From NCBI RefSeq assembly GCF_028622115.1, contig NZ_CP097263.1:4650001-4714000 (forward strand): a stretch of 64,000 nucleotides of DNA. Reading direction: 5' to 3'. Under the pieces are notes generated by a model, which saw only the letters and a list, made by a program, of their open reading frames with translations, was not told the DNA's origin and did no database searches. A program made the translations under genes and the position numbers. The DNA is from Kutzneria chonburiensis (GTDB lineage: Bacteria; Actinomycetota; Actinomycetes; Mycobacteriales; Pseudonocardiaceae). Below are positions 38,417-47,947 of this stretch, piece after piece; position 1 is the first letter of the stretch; each line of letters opens with the position of its first letter.

Positions 38417-39298
38417 ATGGAACTTCGCCAGCTGGAGTACTTCGTCGCGGTGGCCGAGGACGCCAACTTCACCCGTGCGGCGGAACGCCTGCACGTGGCG
38501 CAGCCGGGCGTGAGCGCGCAGATCAAGCAGCTGGAACGGGAGCTGGGCCTGCCGCTGCTGGACCGCACCGGCCGCACGGTGACGCTGACCGAGGCGGGTG
38601 CGGCGGTGCTGCCGTTCGCCCGGGCCGCGCTGGGCGCTGTCGCGGGGTCGAAGCAGGCCGTAGATGAACTGACCGGTATGGTTCGCGGCCGGGTGGCGAT
38701 CGGCACCATCACGTCCTGCCCGGCGGTGGCCATCGCCGACCTGATCGACGGCTTCCACCGCACGTACCCGGGCATCGAGATCACGTTGTCACAGGACAAC
38801 TCCGACCGGCTGGTGGACTCGGTCCGGGCCGGTGCCCTCGACCTGGCGGTGATCGCGCTGAGCTCGTCGACCAGCTACCCGGGCGTGGCGCTGAAGATCT
38901 TCGTGGACGAGCCGATGGTCGCCGCGGTCGGCGACGGCGACCCGTTCGCCGGCAGGGAATCGTTGCCCATCAAGGCGTTCCGCGACCGCGACCTGATCAG
39001 CATGCCGGTCGGCACCGGCATCCGGTCCTGTGTGGACGAAGCGTGCGCGCTGGCCGGCTTCACGCCGCGGATCGCCTTCGAGGCCAACGATCCGAACATG
39101 GTGATGCAGCTGGCACGACGCGGCCTCGGCGTCGCGTTCCTCCCGACGTCGATGGCCGCCGGGCCCGGACTCCACCCGATCGCCGTGGCCAGCCCGGCCC
39201 TACGGGGCCAGTTGGCGTTGGCGTGGCGGGCAGATGGTCCGATCAGCCCGGCGGCCACCGCGTTGATCGATCACGGCATCGCCGCACTCGTTTCCTAG
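38417..39298 (+). CDS. LysR family transcriptional regulator
   Basis: A 293-residue LysR protein. The winged helix is MELRQLEYFVAVAEDANFTR through RLHVAQPGVSAQIKQLERELG; the effector domain follows (RVAIGTITSCPAVAIADLI). ATG 38417 gives the standard MELRQL start. It probably controls the divergent NTF2-like gene. It ends with CTAG shared with the convergent propeller gene. Confidence 0.92.
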   Translation: MELRQLEYFVAVAEDANFTRAAERLHVAQPGVSAQIKQLERELGLPLLDRTGRTVTLTEAGAAVLPFARAALGAVAGSKQAVDELTGMVRGRVAIGTITSCPAVAIADLIDGFHRTYPGIEITLSQDNSDRLVDSVRAGALDLAVIALSSSTSYPGVALKIFVDEPMVAAVGDGDPFAGRESLPIKAFRDRDLISMPVGTGIRSCVDEACALAGFTPRIAFEANDPNMVMQLARRGLGVAFLPTSMAAGPGLHPIAVASPALRGQLALAWRADGPISPAATALIDHGIAALVS

Positions 39299-40665
39299 CA
39301 GCTGACCAGAAGCGAGGTCAGCGCCGAGCACGTGACGGTGGAGCTGTCGTTGGCGGCGTTGCCGTCGGTCGGCGTGCTCGCGGTCCGCGTCGCGGTCACC
39401 GGCATCGAGCCGGAGATCGTCAGCAGACCCACGGTCAGCCGCAGCGACTTGCTGGCCGACGCCCCGTTGGCGATGGCGCCGAAGTCACAGGTCGCGGTGC
39501 GGGCACCGGCGTTGATGGTGCAGCCCGGCGCGTACGGCGAGACGAAACCGTTGGCGTAGCTGAACTTCACCGTGGAACTGGTCGAGATACCCGGGCCGTT
39601 GTTCTTCACCGTCGCGGTGAACGTGACCTCGTGCACCAGCAGGCCGGCCGGGTTGGCCGTCAGCTTCACCGACAGGTCGGCGCTGCGTGCGCCGATCGCG
39701 ACCTCGTACGGCTGGCTGCTGTCCGGCGTCGGGATCACCGTGCTGACGGTGTTGCTGGCCGTGCTCAGCACGCTCACGCCGTTGCCGAAGTAGTTGCCCA
39801 CGTACAGCGAAGCGCCGTCCGGGGTGGCCGCGATGCCGCCGAGCACGTTGGTGCGCACCGGGATCGTGGCCGTGACAGCGCCGTTGTTGAGCACCGAGAC
39901 GGTGCCGTCGGCGGCGGTGACGTACAGCAGTCCCTGCGTGTAGGCCAGTTCCTGCGGGCTGCCGGCGATCGGGGTGCTGCCCGTCTGCGCGCCGGTGGCC
40001 GTGGCGAAGCGGGTCACGGTGTTGCCGACCGCATCGACCACCGCCAGCTCGCTGCCGTCCGGCGAGACCGCCAGCGCGCTCGGGTGTGAGGTGGCGATCG
40101 TCGACGTGACGGTGTTCGTGGCGGTGTCGATCTTGTACACGGTGCCGGCATTGGTGCTGGCCACGTACACGGCCTTGCCCTCCGGCGTGATCACCGCGAC
40201 GCCCGCCGCCACCGAGCCGACCTGAATCGTGGCCGTCACGGTGTTGGTGGCCGTGTCGATCACGTTCAGCGAGTTCGTGCCGTCATTGCTGACGTACACG
40301 TGCTTGCCGTCCGGGGCGCTCGTCACATAGTTCGGGGCCCCGGTGACCGGGATGGTCGCGCTGACCGTGCTGGTGGCGGAGTCGATCACCGAGACCTGGG
40401 CGCTGCCGTGGTCGGCCACGTAGACCCGACTGCCGTCAGGAAGAACGGCCAGGCCATGGGGATTGACCCCGACCGGCACCGTCGCGGTGATCGCGTTGGT
40501 GGCCGTGTCGATCACGTACACCTGGTTCTGCCGGCTGTCGGTGACAAAGGCGTTGAAGCCGCCACCGGTGGCGGCCGAGGCCGGTGCGGCCAGGCCGAGT
40601 CCCGCGAGAACCACCGCGGTTCCCGCCACGACGAGTCTTCGGATCCCCTTGCCCGCACCACTCAT
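39295..40665 (-). CDS. Secreted YVTN/YncE-type beta-propeller protein with DUF11-like tail
   Basis: A 456-residue secreted protein. Residues 1-32 are a signal peptide (LAGLGLAAPASAA). Seven blades follow with recurring VYVIDTATNAITATVPVG and PDGSRVYVADHG type repeats, a fold used for binding or surface display. Residues about 335-450 are a DUF11/CARDB-like immunoglobulin domain (FTATVKNNGPGISTSSTVKF). The N-terminal Arg-Arg precedes the hydrophobic core. Function in the envelope is unknown. Its 3' end overlaps the LysR gene by 4 bp. Confidence 0.88.
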   Translation of the reverse strand: MSGAGKGIRRLVVAGTAVVLAGLGLAAPASAATGGGFNAFVTDSRQNQVYVIDTATNAITATVPVGVNPHGLAVLPDGSRVYVADHGSAQVSVIDSATSTVSATIPVTGAPNYVTSAPDGKHVYVSNDGTNSLNVIDTATNTVTATIQVGSVAAGVAVITPEGKAVYVASTNAGTVYKIDTATNTVTSTIATSHPSALAVSPDGSELAVVDAVGNTVTRFATATGAQTGSTPIAGSPQELAYTQGLLYVTAADGTVSVLNNGAVTATIPVRTNVLGGIAATPDGASLYVGNYFGNGVSVLSTASNTVSTVIPTPDSSQPYEVAIGARSADLSVKLTANPAGLLVHEVTFTATVKNNGPGISTSSTVKFSYANGFVSPYAPGCTINAGARTATCDFGAIANGASASKSLRLTVGLLTISGSMPVTATRTASTPTDGNAANDSSTVTCSALTSLLVSC

Positions 40666-40810
40666 AGCTCACTCCCGTCGACGTCCACCGCCGACAGGGC
40701 TCCGCCGGCGCATCGGGATTAGCGCGGTTGAGCCCAAAAGGGTTACACGTCACGTTCCGTGGGTGTCGTGCGATAGGACCACTGTTGCGCACCCCACCCA
40801 GGAGCTGCCG

Positions 40811-41953
40811 ATGCCGAAGCCGGGAGTCGCCGTGCAGGTCGTGACGGCGATCGAGACCGTGTACGGCCTGCGGTTTCCGATCGGGATGCGCGCGTGGGAC
40901 GGCAGCCGCGCCGGCGCCCCCGACGGGCCCGTCGCCGTGCTGCGGTCCCCGCGCGCCGTTCGGCAGCTGCTGCTTCGACCCGGGCGGTCCGGGCTGGTCA
41001 AGGCGTACGTGACCGGCCACCTCGACATCGACGGCGACTTCGCGGTGGGGCTGCGGCACTGTCGTGAGCTCGTCGCCCATGTGCACGCCCAGGGTCCGCC
41101 CGGCCCCGCGCACTGGCCGCGGCTCATCGGGCTGATCGCTCGTACCGGCATCGGTGGCCGGCGCGTGCCAGTCGACACCGAGCGGTCCACTGTGGACTTT
41201 CCACCGTCCATTCTGGACGACACCCTGGCCCGGTCGTGCGGGTATTGGACGTCTGACGGGCCCGAGTACCACCTGTCGGACGCGCAGCACGACAAGCTCG
41301 ACCTGGTGTGCCGGAAATTGGGGCTGGGACCGGGGATGCGGCTGTTGGACGTCGGGTGCGGGTGGGGTTCGCTGGTGCTGCACGCCGCCCAGCACTACGG
41401 GGTCGTGGCCACCGGGATCACCGTGTCGGCCGAGCAGCGCGAATTCGTTCGCGCGCGGGCGGTTGAGCACGGGTTGTCGGAGTCGGTGCGGGTGTTGCGG
41501 GTCGCTCCTCGGGATATCGCGGACGGTTCGTTCGACGCCGTCGCGTCGATCGAGACCGGTGAGCACGTCAGCGCTCGGGACTATCCCGCTTACTGCCAGA
41601 CCTTGCGGCAGTTGCTGCGGCCGGGCGGGCAGTTGTTGATGCAGCAGACTTCTGGTGGCGGGATGTTCACCGCGTCGTACATGACGCCGGCCATGGCCAC
41701 GCGGCCGGTCGAGCACACCTTGGGACAGCTGCGGGATGCCGGGCTGGAGATCAAGGACGTCATGTCGATGCGGGAGCACTACGTTCGGACGATTGACGCT
41801 TGGCGGCACGCGTTGGACTTCAACTGGGAGGACGTGGTCGGCCGGGTCGGGTCGTCACGGGCCCGGATCTGGCGGTTGCAGTTGGCGGACAACGCGTTGG
41901 CCTTCGCCGACGAGAAGATGAGCGTGCATCAGATACTGGCGGTTCGGCCGTAA
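40811..41953 (+). CDS. Cyclopropane-fatty-acyl-phospholipid synthase family protein
   Basis: A 380-residue SAM-dependent enzyme of the CFA/mycolic-acid cyclopropane synthase family, which adds methylene groups to unsaturated lipid chains. The SAM site is [20 protein letters not shown], followed by [16 protein letters not shown] and [12 protein letters not shown]. The N-terminal lipid-binding part (residues 1-110) is present. ATG 40811 follows CAGGAG. The gap 40666-40810 upstream holds no clear further signal. Confidence 0.9.
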   Translation: MPKPGVAVQVVTAIETVYGLRFPIGMRAWDGSRAGAPDGPVAVLRSPRAVRQLLLRPGRSGLVKAYVTGHLDIDGDFAVGLRHCRELVAHVHAQGPPGPAHWPRLIGLIARTGIGGRRVPVDTERSTVDFPPSILDDTLARSCGYWTSDGPEYHLSDAQHDKLDLVCRKLGLGPGMRLLDVGCGWGSLVLHAAQHYGVVATGITVSAEQREFVRARAVEHGLSESVRVLRVAPRDIADGSFDAVASIETGEHVSARDYPAYCQTLRQLLRPGGQLLMQQTSGGGMFTASYMTPAMATRPVEHTLGQLRDAGLEIKDVMSMREHYVRTIDAWRHALDFNWEDVVGRVGSSRARIWRLQLADNALAFADEKMSVHQILAVRP

Positions 41954-41958
41954 GCCGA

Positions 41959-43118
41959 TCACACCGCCCCCACGAGATGCTCCAGCGCGAGCTGCGACAG
42001 GCGCACGAAGCCGTACCCCTGGCCCCGACCGCGTCCGGATCGAACTCGGTGTCGGCGGCGCGGAGATCGGCCACGGTCTCGCGGCGGGACAGCGTGGGCA
42101 GCAGGATCTCGTCAACCTTGGCCGCCCGCAACGCTTCCTGCACATCCGGGTCAGCGCGGAAAGCGGCCGCGCGTTCCTTGAGCAGCAGGTAGGTCCGCAT
42201 GTTCGCGGCCGCGCTCGCCCACACGCCGTCGATGTCCTCGGTGCGCAGCGGCTTGTAGTCGAAGTGCCGCGGGCCTTCGTATCCGGCCTGCTCCAACAGG
42301 TCCACCAGGAAGAAGGCGGACAGCAGGTCGCCGTGGCCGAAGATCAGGTCCTGGTCGTAGCGGGGGCCGCGCTGGCCGTTGAGGTCGATGTGGAACAGCT
42401 TGTCCTGCCACAGGGCCTGCGAGATGCCGTGCACGAAGTTGAGCCCGGCCATCTGCTCGTGCCCGACCTCCGGGTTCACGCCGACGAGGTCGGTGTGCTC
42501 CAGCGTGGAGATGAAGCCGAGGGCGTGGCCGATGGTCGGCAGCAGGATGTCGCCGCGCGGCTCGTTCGGCTTGGGCTCGATGGCGAACCGCAGGGTGTAG
42601 CCCTGGTCGACGACGTACTGGGTGAGCACGTTCATCGCCTCGCGGTAGCGGTCCAGGGCCGCCCGGACGTCCTTGGCCGCGTCGGTCTCCGAGCCTTCCC
42701 GGCCGCCCCACAACACGTACGTGCCGGCGCCGAGCTCCGCCGCCAGATCCACATTGCGCAACACCTTGCGCAGCGCGAAGCGCCGCACCGAGCGGTCGTT
42801 GCTGGTGAAGCCGCCGTCCTTGAAAACCGGATGGGTGAACAGGTTCGTGGTGGCCATCGGCACGACCATGCCGGCATCGTCGACCGCCTTGCGGAAACGC
42901 TTCACCCGCTCCTCGCGCACGGCGTCGTCGGCGCCGAACGGGATCAGGTCGTCGTCGTGGAAGGACACACCCCACGCGCCGAGCTCGCCGAGGCGGTGAA
43001 CCGATTCGACGGGGTCGAGCGCCGGCCGGGTCGGCTCGCCGAACGGGTCGTTGGCGCGCCAGCCCACGGTCCACAGGCCGAAGCTGAATCTGTCCGCCGG
43101 TGTCGGGTCCGCGGCCAC
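41959..43118 (-). CDS. xylA: Xylose isomerase with C-terminal frameshift
   Basis: The protein matches actinomycete xylose isomerase. With GTG 43118 (GGAGG 5 nt upstream) the metal/catalytic residues fall at the classical positions (His54, Asp57 in [10 protein letters not shown]); [25 protein letters not shown] and HIDLNGQ follow. At [10 protein letters not shown] the frame is lost near 42029-42032; inserting one G in the GGGG run restores [18 protein letters not shown] and a stop at 41959, giving about 386 residues. Unrepaired, the frame would run on to 41820 with a nonsense tail. Probably a sequencing error; xylB is not adjacent. Confidence 0.85.
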
Positions 43119-43141
43119 GTCGACCTCCATCTGGCTTAGTT

Positions 43142-43154
43142 AGTTCGCCGAACT
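43142..43154. promoter_or_regulatory. Candidate sugar-regulator operator upstream of xylA
   Basis: AGTTCG-C-CGAACT, a perfect 13-bp palindrome within TTAGTTAGTTCGCC and its AT-rich flank, 24 bp upstream of the xylA start. The TTAGTT flank resembles ROK-type XylR sites. It also lies 26 bp before the divergent kinase start. Confidence 0.5.
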
Positions 43155-43179
43155 TACGCATCGGCAAGTCGGGCAGTCA

Positions 43180-44439
43180 ATGACAGCCCGATTGCCCGTG
43201 GGCGAACGCGGGTACCTGGTCAGGGTGAGTCCTAGCGAAGCTTCGCCGCCGACGCCAGTGGCCGGAAGATACGCACTGGTCAGGACGCTGGGCGCGGGCG
43301 GAATGGGCGTCGTGTGGCTGGCCAGGGACCTGCTGCTCGGCCGCGAGGTCGCGGTCAAGGAGGTCACCGGTCAGGGTGAACGGGTGCTGCGGGAGGCCCG
43401 CACCGCGGCCCGGATCGTGCACCCGAACGTCGTCACCGTCTACGACGTGGTCGAGCACGACGACCGGCAGTGGATCGTCATGCAGCACGTGGAGTCGCGG
43501 ACCCTGGCCGACGTGATCGCCGAGGAGGGTCCGCTGTCCCCCGACCGGACCGCGGAGATCGGCCTCGACCTGCTGGCCGCGCTGCGGGCGGCGCACGACA
43601 GCGGCGTGCTGCACCGTGACGTCAAGCCGGGCAACGTGTTGCTGGACCCCGCCGGGCGGGCGTACCTGGCCGATTTCGGCATCGCCAGCGCCGACGGCGA
43701 CGCCAGCCTGACCGCGGCCGGCACGTTGGTCGGCGCACCGGCCTACATGGCGCCGGAGCGGCTGCGCGGGCTGGCCTGCGGGCCGGCGTCGGACTACTGG
43801 TCCCTCGGCGTGACGCTCTACGCCGCCGTGGAAGGGATCGTGCCGTTCGACCGCACGGATCCGTTGGCCACCATGACCTCCACGCTGACCGACCCGCTGC
43901 CGCCGCCGGTACGGGCCGAGTTCCTGGCCCCGCTGCTGATCCGGCTGCTGGACAAGGACCCGGATGGCCGCCCCGAGCCGGCGGAGATCTTCACGGCGCT
44001 GAGCGGCTCCGCACTCGTGCAGGCCACCGTGCCGATGCAGCCCGGTCCCCCGCACCGGCGGCGGGCCCCGATGGCCGTCGGCGCGTTCGTGCTGGCCGCC
44101 GTGGTCGGCGTGATGTTCCTGCTGCTCAGGACCGCTCCCCCGGGGCACCAGCCCGGCCACGACCCGGCCGCTCCCCCGTCGGCGACCACGACTTCCCAGC
44201 AGCCGGACCGCATCGCACCGGTGGTCGCCACCAACCCTTCGACCAGTAGCACTGGTTCGACCACCGAGTCGACCTCGGCCACGACGACCACGACCGGCGA
44301 GCCGACCACGACCGAGCCGCCCACCACGACGCCGCCGACCACCACCGAGCCGCCCACGACGACGGCGCAGCCGACAACGACACCCGAGAGCACCAGCACC
44401 CAGATCGAGGAAGAGACTTCCGTTTCGCCCACAGGTTGA
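43180..44439 (+). CDS. Membrane Ser/Thr protein kinase (PASTA-less)
   Basis: A 419-residue Hanks-type kinase. The kinase domain (about 28-280) has the glycine loop LGAGGMGVV, VAVKEV (Lys), HRDVKPGNVLL, DFGIAS and APE. A membrane segment (about 288-310, AVGAFVLAAVVGVMFLLL) leads to a Thr/Pro-rich extracellular tail of about 100 residues, with no PASTA or sensor fold visible. GTG 43225 is an alternative start closer to the kinase domain. Signal and targets are unknown; it diverges from xylA. Confidence 0.9.
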   Translation: MTARLPVGERGYLVRVSPSEASPPTPVAGRYALVRTLGAGGMGVVWLARDLLLGREVAVKEVTGQGERVLREARTAARIVHPNVVTVYDVVEHDDRQWIVMQHVESRTLADVIAEEGPLSPDRTAEIGLDLLAALRAAHDSGVLHRDVKPGNVLLDPAGRAYLADFGIASADGDASLTAAGTLVGAPAYMAPERLRGLACGPASDYWSLGVTLYAAVEGIVPFDRTDPLATMTSTLTDPLPPPVRAEFLAPLLIRLLDKDPDGRPEPAEIFTALSGSALVQATVPMQPGPPHRRRAPMAVGAFVLAAVVGVMFLLLRTAPPGHQPGHDPAAPPSATTTSQQPDRIAPVVATNPSTSSTGSTTESTSATTTTTGEPTTTEPPTTTPPTTTEPPTTTAQPTTTPESTSTQIEEETSVSPTG

Positions 44440-44455
44440 TGTTGGGAGGACGAGG

Positions 44456-45061
44456 GTGAAGTGGTACGCGGACCGGCCAGGCCGGTTCCTGCGGCAGGTG
44501 CTCGCCGATGTCGTCGCGCTCGCGTGGATCGGTGGCTGGATCTGGCTCGGTGTCCAGGTCCATGACACCGTGCAGCGATTACGGGGCCCGGGTGACGGGC
44601 TCGTCAACGCCGGCGGCGGGCTGCGGGACACCTTCCGCGACGCCGCGGCCAGCGCCGGCAAGGTGCCGTTCGTCGGCGAGCAGCTGGCCAACGCGCTCGG
44701 GGCCGGCACCCATGCCGGGTCGAGGCTGGTCGACGCCGGCAACGGGGAGATCGACATCGCCGAAAGCCTGGCGTTCTGGGTGCCGGTGGCGCTCGTGCTC
44801 GCGCCGGTGCTGTTCGCGTTGCTGCTCTGGTTGCCGCTGCGTGTCCGCTACGCGCGGTCGGCCGCGGCCGTGCGTCGGATCGGCGCTCTGGACGGCGGCG
44901 ACGACCTGCTCGCGCTGCGGGCGCTGACCCGGCTGCCGCTGCGGACGCTGGCCCGGGTCAGCGACGATCCGGCCGGGGACTGGCGCAAGGGCCGCCGCCG
45001 GGTGATCGGCGAGCTGGCCGCCATGGAACAAAACTCGCTCGGATTGCGTCGCTCTACGTAG
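44456..45061 (+). CDS. Two-TM membrane protein, unknown function
   Basis: A 201-residue protein. Membrane segments lie at about 16-33 (VLADVVALAWIGGWIWLGV) and 105-128 (FWVPVALVLAPVLFALLLWLPL); between them is a glycine/alanine-rich external loop (SAGKVPFVGEQLANALGAG). The cytoplasmic tail is Arg-rich. GTG 44456 follows GGGAGGACGAG. It begins 16 bp after the kinase gene and may be cotranscribed with it. No family was recognised. Confidence 0.78.
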   Translation: MKWYADRPGRFLRQVLADVVALAWIGGWIWLGVQVHDTVQRLRGPGDGLVNAGGGLRDTFRDAAASAGKVPFVGEQLANALGAGTHAGSRLVDAGNGEIDIAESLAFWVPVALVLAPVLFALLLWLPLRVRYARSAAAVRRIGALDGGDDLLALRALTRLPLRTLARVSDDPAGDWRKGRRRVIGELAAMEQNSLGLRRST

Positions 45062-45087
45062 AGAAAGTCCGAGCTTGAGGAGTTGTG

Positions 45088-45732
45088 GTGCGCGTCGACG
45101 TCTGGTCCGACATCATCTGCCCGTGGTGCTATCTGGGCCGCGCGCGGTTCGAGCAGGCGCTGGCCGGGTTCGAGCACCGGGACCAGATCGAGGTCGTGCA
45201 CCACTCCTTCCAGCTCGACCCGTCCTACCCGGCCGGGCACACCGAGCTCTCCACGGAGATGCTGTCCCGCAAGTACGGCATGGACGTCGCCGAGGCCGCC
45301 GCGATGGAGGCCAAGATGGAGCAGACCGCCGCGGCCGAGGGCCTCGAGTACCACATGGACGGCCTGCACATCGGCAACACCTCCGACGCCCACCGCCTCG
45401 TGCACCTGGCGGCTGACCACGGCCTCCAGGACGCCATGGTCGAGCGCCTGTTCCGGGCCCACTTCACCGAGCGGCGCTCCGTGTTCTCCCGGGAATCCCT
45501 GGTCACGCTGGCCGTCGAGGTCGGGTTGGACGCCGCCGAGGCACGCTCCGTGCTGGAGTCCGACCGCTACACCGACGCCGTCGCCGAGGACGCCGCCACG
45601 GCCGCCCGGCTCGGCGCCAACGGCGTGCCGTTCTTCGTCATCGACATGCGCTACGGCGTCTCCGGCGCGCAGCCCACCGAACTGTTCACCCAGGCCCTCA
45701 CCGAGGCCTGGTCAACCTCCGCCCGAAGTTGA
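45088..45732 (+). CDS. DsbA family (FrnE-like) oxidoreductase
   Basis: A 214-residue thioredoxin-fold protein of the 2-hydroxychromene-2-carboxylate isomerase/FrnE type. The CPWC motif is in WSDIICPWCYLG, the helical insert follows, and GVPFFVIDMRYGVSGAQP is the cis-Pro region. It is cytoplasmic. Of two tandem GTG codons, 45088 is chosen because GAGGAG is then 5-6 nt away. FrnE-like proteins affect disulfides or polyketide-related chemistry; here the role is open. Confidence 0.88.
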   Translation: MRVDVWSDIICPWCYLGRARFEQALAGFEHRDQIEVVHHSFQLDPSYPAGHTELSTEMLSRKYGMDVAEAAAMEAKMEQTAAAEGLEYHMDGLHIGNTSDAHRLVHLAADHGLQDAMVERLFRAHFTERRSVFSRESLVTLAVEVGLDAAEARSVLESDRYTDAVAEDAATAARLGANGVPFFVIDMRYGVSGAQPTELFTQALTEAWSTSARS

Positions 45733-45900
45733 GTCGTGCTATGCGCATCCCCAATCGCCCCAGCTCACAGCGTCCCCCCGCCGGCCGGCCGTGGCCTCGC
45801 CGCCCCGAGGCCCGCACCGTCACCACTCGCTGAACCCGGGCCTGCCAGGTTCGCCGAGTAGAATTGAATCTTGGGGGATCCCAGGAGAAGTTGATCTTCG

Positions 45901-45938
45901 GGTCGGGAGTTGCCGGTCGGGTCGGGAGTTGCCGGTCG
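45901..45938. repeat. Tandem duplication of 19 bp
   Basis: Two exact tandem copies of a 19-bp unit (GGTCGGGAGTTGCCGGTCG) at 45901-45919 and 45920-45938, just beyond the amidase stop. The gap 45733-45944 contains nothing else recognisable. Confidence 0.6.
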
Positions 45939-45944
45939 GCTCGG

Positions 45945-47366
45945 CTAGGCCGTCGGCAGGTCGGCCCGTCGCGGCACCCAGCCGCTGGCCGCCTCCAACT
46001 GGGCGCTGAGCGAGATCAGCGTCGCCTCGTCGCCCGGACGGCCGGCCAGCATCGCGCCGATCGGCAGGCCGTCGGCCGTCCAGTGCACGGGCAGTGACAC
46101 CGCCGGCTGGCCGGTGGCGTTCTGGAGCGGCGTGAAGGCCACGAACTGCATGGTCCGCTCGAACTCGGCCGCCGGGTCGTCGCCGTCGGTGAACCAGCCG
46201 GCCGGCCGGGGCGGCATCGACAAGGTCGGGCAGAGCACGACGTCGTAGTCGGCGGTCCGGTCGATCACGAGCCGGGCCGCGCCCTGGAGAGCGGCCAGGA
46301 TGGTCATCGCCTCGGCGCCGCCGATGCCGGCCCCGAGCTCCCGCAGCATCCGCGTCACGGGCCGGAGCAGCGACTCCTTGCCGGCCGGCACGGGCGCGCC
46401 GGCGGCCTTGAGCGCCCAGACCTTCGTGAACAGGTCGGCGAACTCCGGCCCGGCCGGCGGCTTGATCTCCTCCACCTCGTGCCCGGCGCCGGTCAGCAGC
46501 TCCGTGGCGACGTCGACGGCCCGCACGCACTCCGGATCCACGTCGACCCCGTTCGGCGCGACGGTGAACCGGCCGATGCGCAGCCGCCCCGGATCCCGGT
46601 CGGCCTGGGCCAGGTACGTCCCGTCCGGCCGAGGCAGCGGCACCAACCCGCCCGACCGGTACGCGACGAGGGCGTCCAGGCCGGCGGCGGAATCCCGCAC
46701 GGTCCGGGTCAGCACGCCCCGTACGGCCAGCTGAGCGGGGTCGGGTGGCGTGGGGCCGCCGGACTCACGCCCGAACGACGGCTTGAGCCCGACCAGCCCG
46801 CACACGCTGGCCGGGATGCGGATCGACCCGCCGGCATCGCTGCCCTGGGCGATCGGCACCAGCCCGGCGGCCACCGCGGCCCCGGCCCCGCCGCTGGAGC
46901 CGCCGGCGGAGTGACCGAGATCCCACGGTGTCCGGGGCTCCTCGCCGAACTCGGTGCGTGAATGCGCGGTCAGCCCGAACTCCGGCGTCGCGGTCTTGCC
47001 CAGGCTGATCAGCCCGGCCCGCCGCAGCCCCGTCACGACGTGGGCGTCCAGGGGCGACTGGAAGCCGACCAGCGCCCGCGAGCCGAACGCCGTCGGGGCG
47101 TCTTTGGTGACCGACAGGTCCTTGATCGCCGTCGGCACGCCGTGCAGCGGCGGCAGCTCAGCGGCCGGCGTGCTGACTACCGCCTGCTCGGCTTCCTTGG
47201 CCTGCTCAAGCGCCAGCTCCGGGGTCGTCGTGACGAAGGCGTGCAGCAGGCCGTCCAGCCGGGCGATGCGGTCCAGGTGGTGCTCGACCAGCTCCACCGG
47301 GCTCACCGTCCGCGACCGGACAGCCGCGGCCTGCTCCAGCGCCGACAGCTCGTGCAACTCGGCCAT
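45945..47366 (-). CDS. Amidase (amidase signature family)
   Basis: A 473-residue amidase-signature enzyme that hydrolyses C-N bonds. The Ser-cisSer-Lys triad is visible: Lys in VPTAIKDLS, Ser in [13 protein letters not shown], and the nucleophile Ser in [17 protein letters not shown]. It is complete and cytoplasmic, with no GatB/GatC neighbours, so it is not the tRNA amidotransferase GatA. The substrate is unknown. Confidence 0.92.
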   Translation of the reverse strand: MAELHELSALEQAAAVRSRTVSPVELVEHHLDRIARLDGLLHAFVTTTPELALEQAKEAEQAVVSTPAAELPPLHGVPTAIKDLSVTKDAPTAFGSRALVGFQSPLDAHVVTGLRRAGLISLGKTATPEFGLTAHSRTEFGEEPRTPWDLGHSAGGSSGGAGAAVAAGLVPIAQGSDAGGSIRIPASVCGLVGLKPSFGRESGGPTPPDPAQLAVRGVLTRTVRDSAAGLDALVAYRSGGLVPLPRPDGTYLAQADRDPGRLRIGRFTVAPNGVDVDPECVRAVDVATELLTGAGHEVEEIKPPAGPEFADLFTKVWALKAAGAPVPAGKESLLRPVTRMLRELGAGIGGAEAMTILAALQGAARLVIDRTADYDVVLCPTLSMPPRPAGWFTDGDDPAAEFERTMQFVAFTPLQNATGQPAVSLPVHWTADGLPIGAMLAGRPGDEATLISLSAQLEAASGWVPRRADLPTA

Positions 47367-47391
47367 GCCGATCCCCGTCTAGGCTTGATCC

Positions 47392-47880
47392 ATGAGCATC
47401 CTGGATCTTCAGCTGACCACACTCGGCGGCGAGCCGACCACCCTGAGTGCGCTCGGTGACAAAGCACTACTGCTGGTGAACGTGGCCTCCCGCTGCGGCC
47501 TGACCCCGCAGTACGCCGGCCTCGAGCGGCTGCACGAGCGCTACGCCGACCGCGGCTTCACCGTGGTCGGGCTGCCGTGCAACCAGTTCATGGGCCAGGA
47601 GCCCGGCAGCAACGAGGAGATCCAGAGCTTCTGCTCGACCACGTACGGCGTGACCTTCCCGATGATGTCCAAGATCGAGGTCAACGGGGACGGGCGGCAC
47701 CCGCTCTACACCGAGCTGACCCAGACCGCCGACGCCGACGGCGAGGCCGGCGACGTGCAGTGGAACTTCGAGAAGTTCCTGGTCGCGCCGGGCGGCAAGG
47801 TGGTCGGCCGGTTCCGCCCCCGCACCGAGCCCGAGGACGCCGGCCTGGTCGCCGCGGTCGAGGCCGTGCTGCCGGCCTGA
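47392..47880 (+). CDS. Glutathione peroxidase family protein
   Basis: A 162-residue thiol peroxidase of the GPx family. The peroxidatic Cys35 is in NVASRCGLTPQY, a second Cys63 in GLPCNQF, and the Trp/Asn of the active site in VQWNFEKFLV. Because actinomycetes lack glutathione, the electron donor is probably thioredoxin or mycothiol. It starts 25 bp from the divergent amidase start. Confidence 0.93.
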   Translation: MSILDLQLTTLGGEPTTLSALGDKALLLVNVASRCGLTPQYAGLERLHERYADRGFTVVGLPCNQFMGQEPGSNEEIQSFCSTTYGVTFPMMSKIEVNGDGRHPLYTELTQTADADGEAGDVQWNFEKFLVAPGGKVVGRFRPRTEPEDAGLVAAVEAVLPA

Positions 47881-47884
47881 CGCC

Positions 47885-47942
47885 GATGCTGGGAAGGGGG
47901 CCTTCCTGCACTCGGAGTGTAGGAAGGCCCCTTCCCAGCATC
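47885..47942. terminator. Long hairpin (family copy 2), bidirectional
   Basis: Left arm GATGCTGGGAAGGGGGCCTT (47885-47904, continuing CCT to 47907) pairs with 47921-47942, with one bulged G; about 22 bp. The 13-nt loop contains CACTCGGAGTG. It lies exactly between the convergent GPx gene (47880) and the kinase gene (47948). Confidence 0.75.
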
Positions 47943-47947
47943 AGGGG

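Noticed and set aside
40666-40810. Promoter or operator upstream of the cyclopropane synthase gene
   Set aside because: ACGTCACGT and similar short symmetries are present but none is long or well placed enough to call.
44270-44400. Short tandem repeat or CRISPR-like array
   Set aside because: The ACC/ACG-rich run is the Thr/Pro-rich tail of the Ser/Thr kinase; units vary and no spacers exist.
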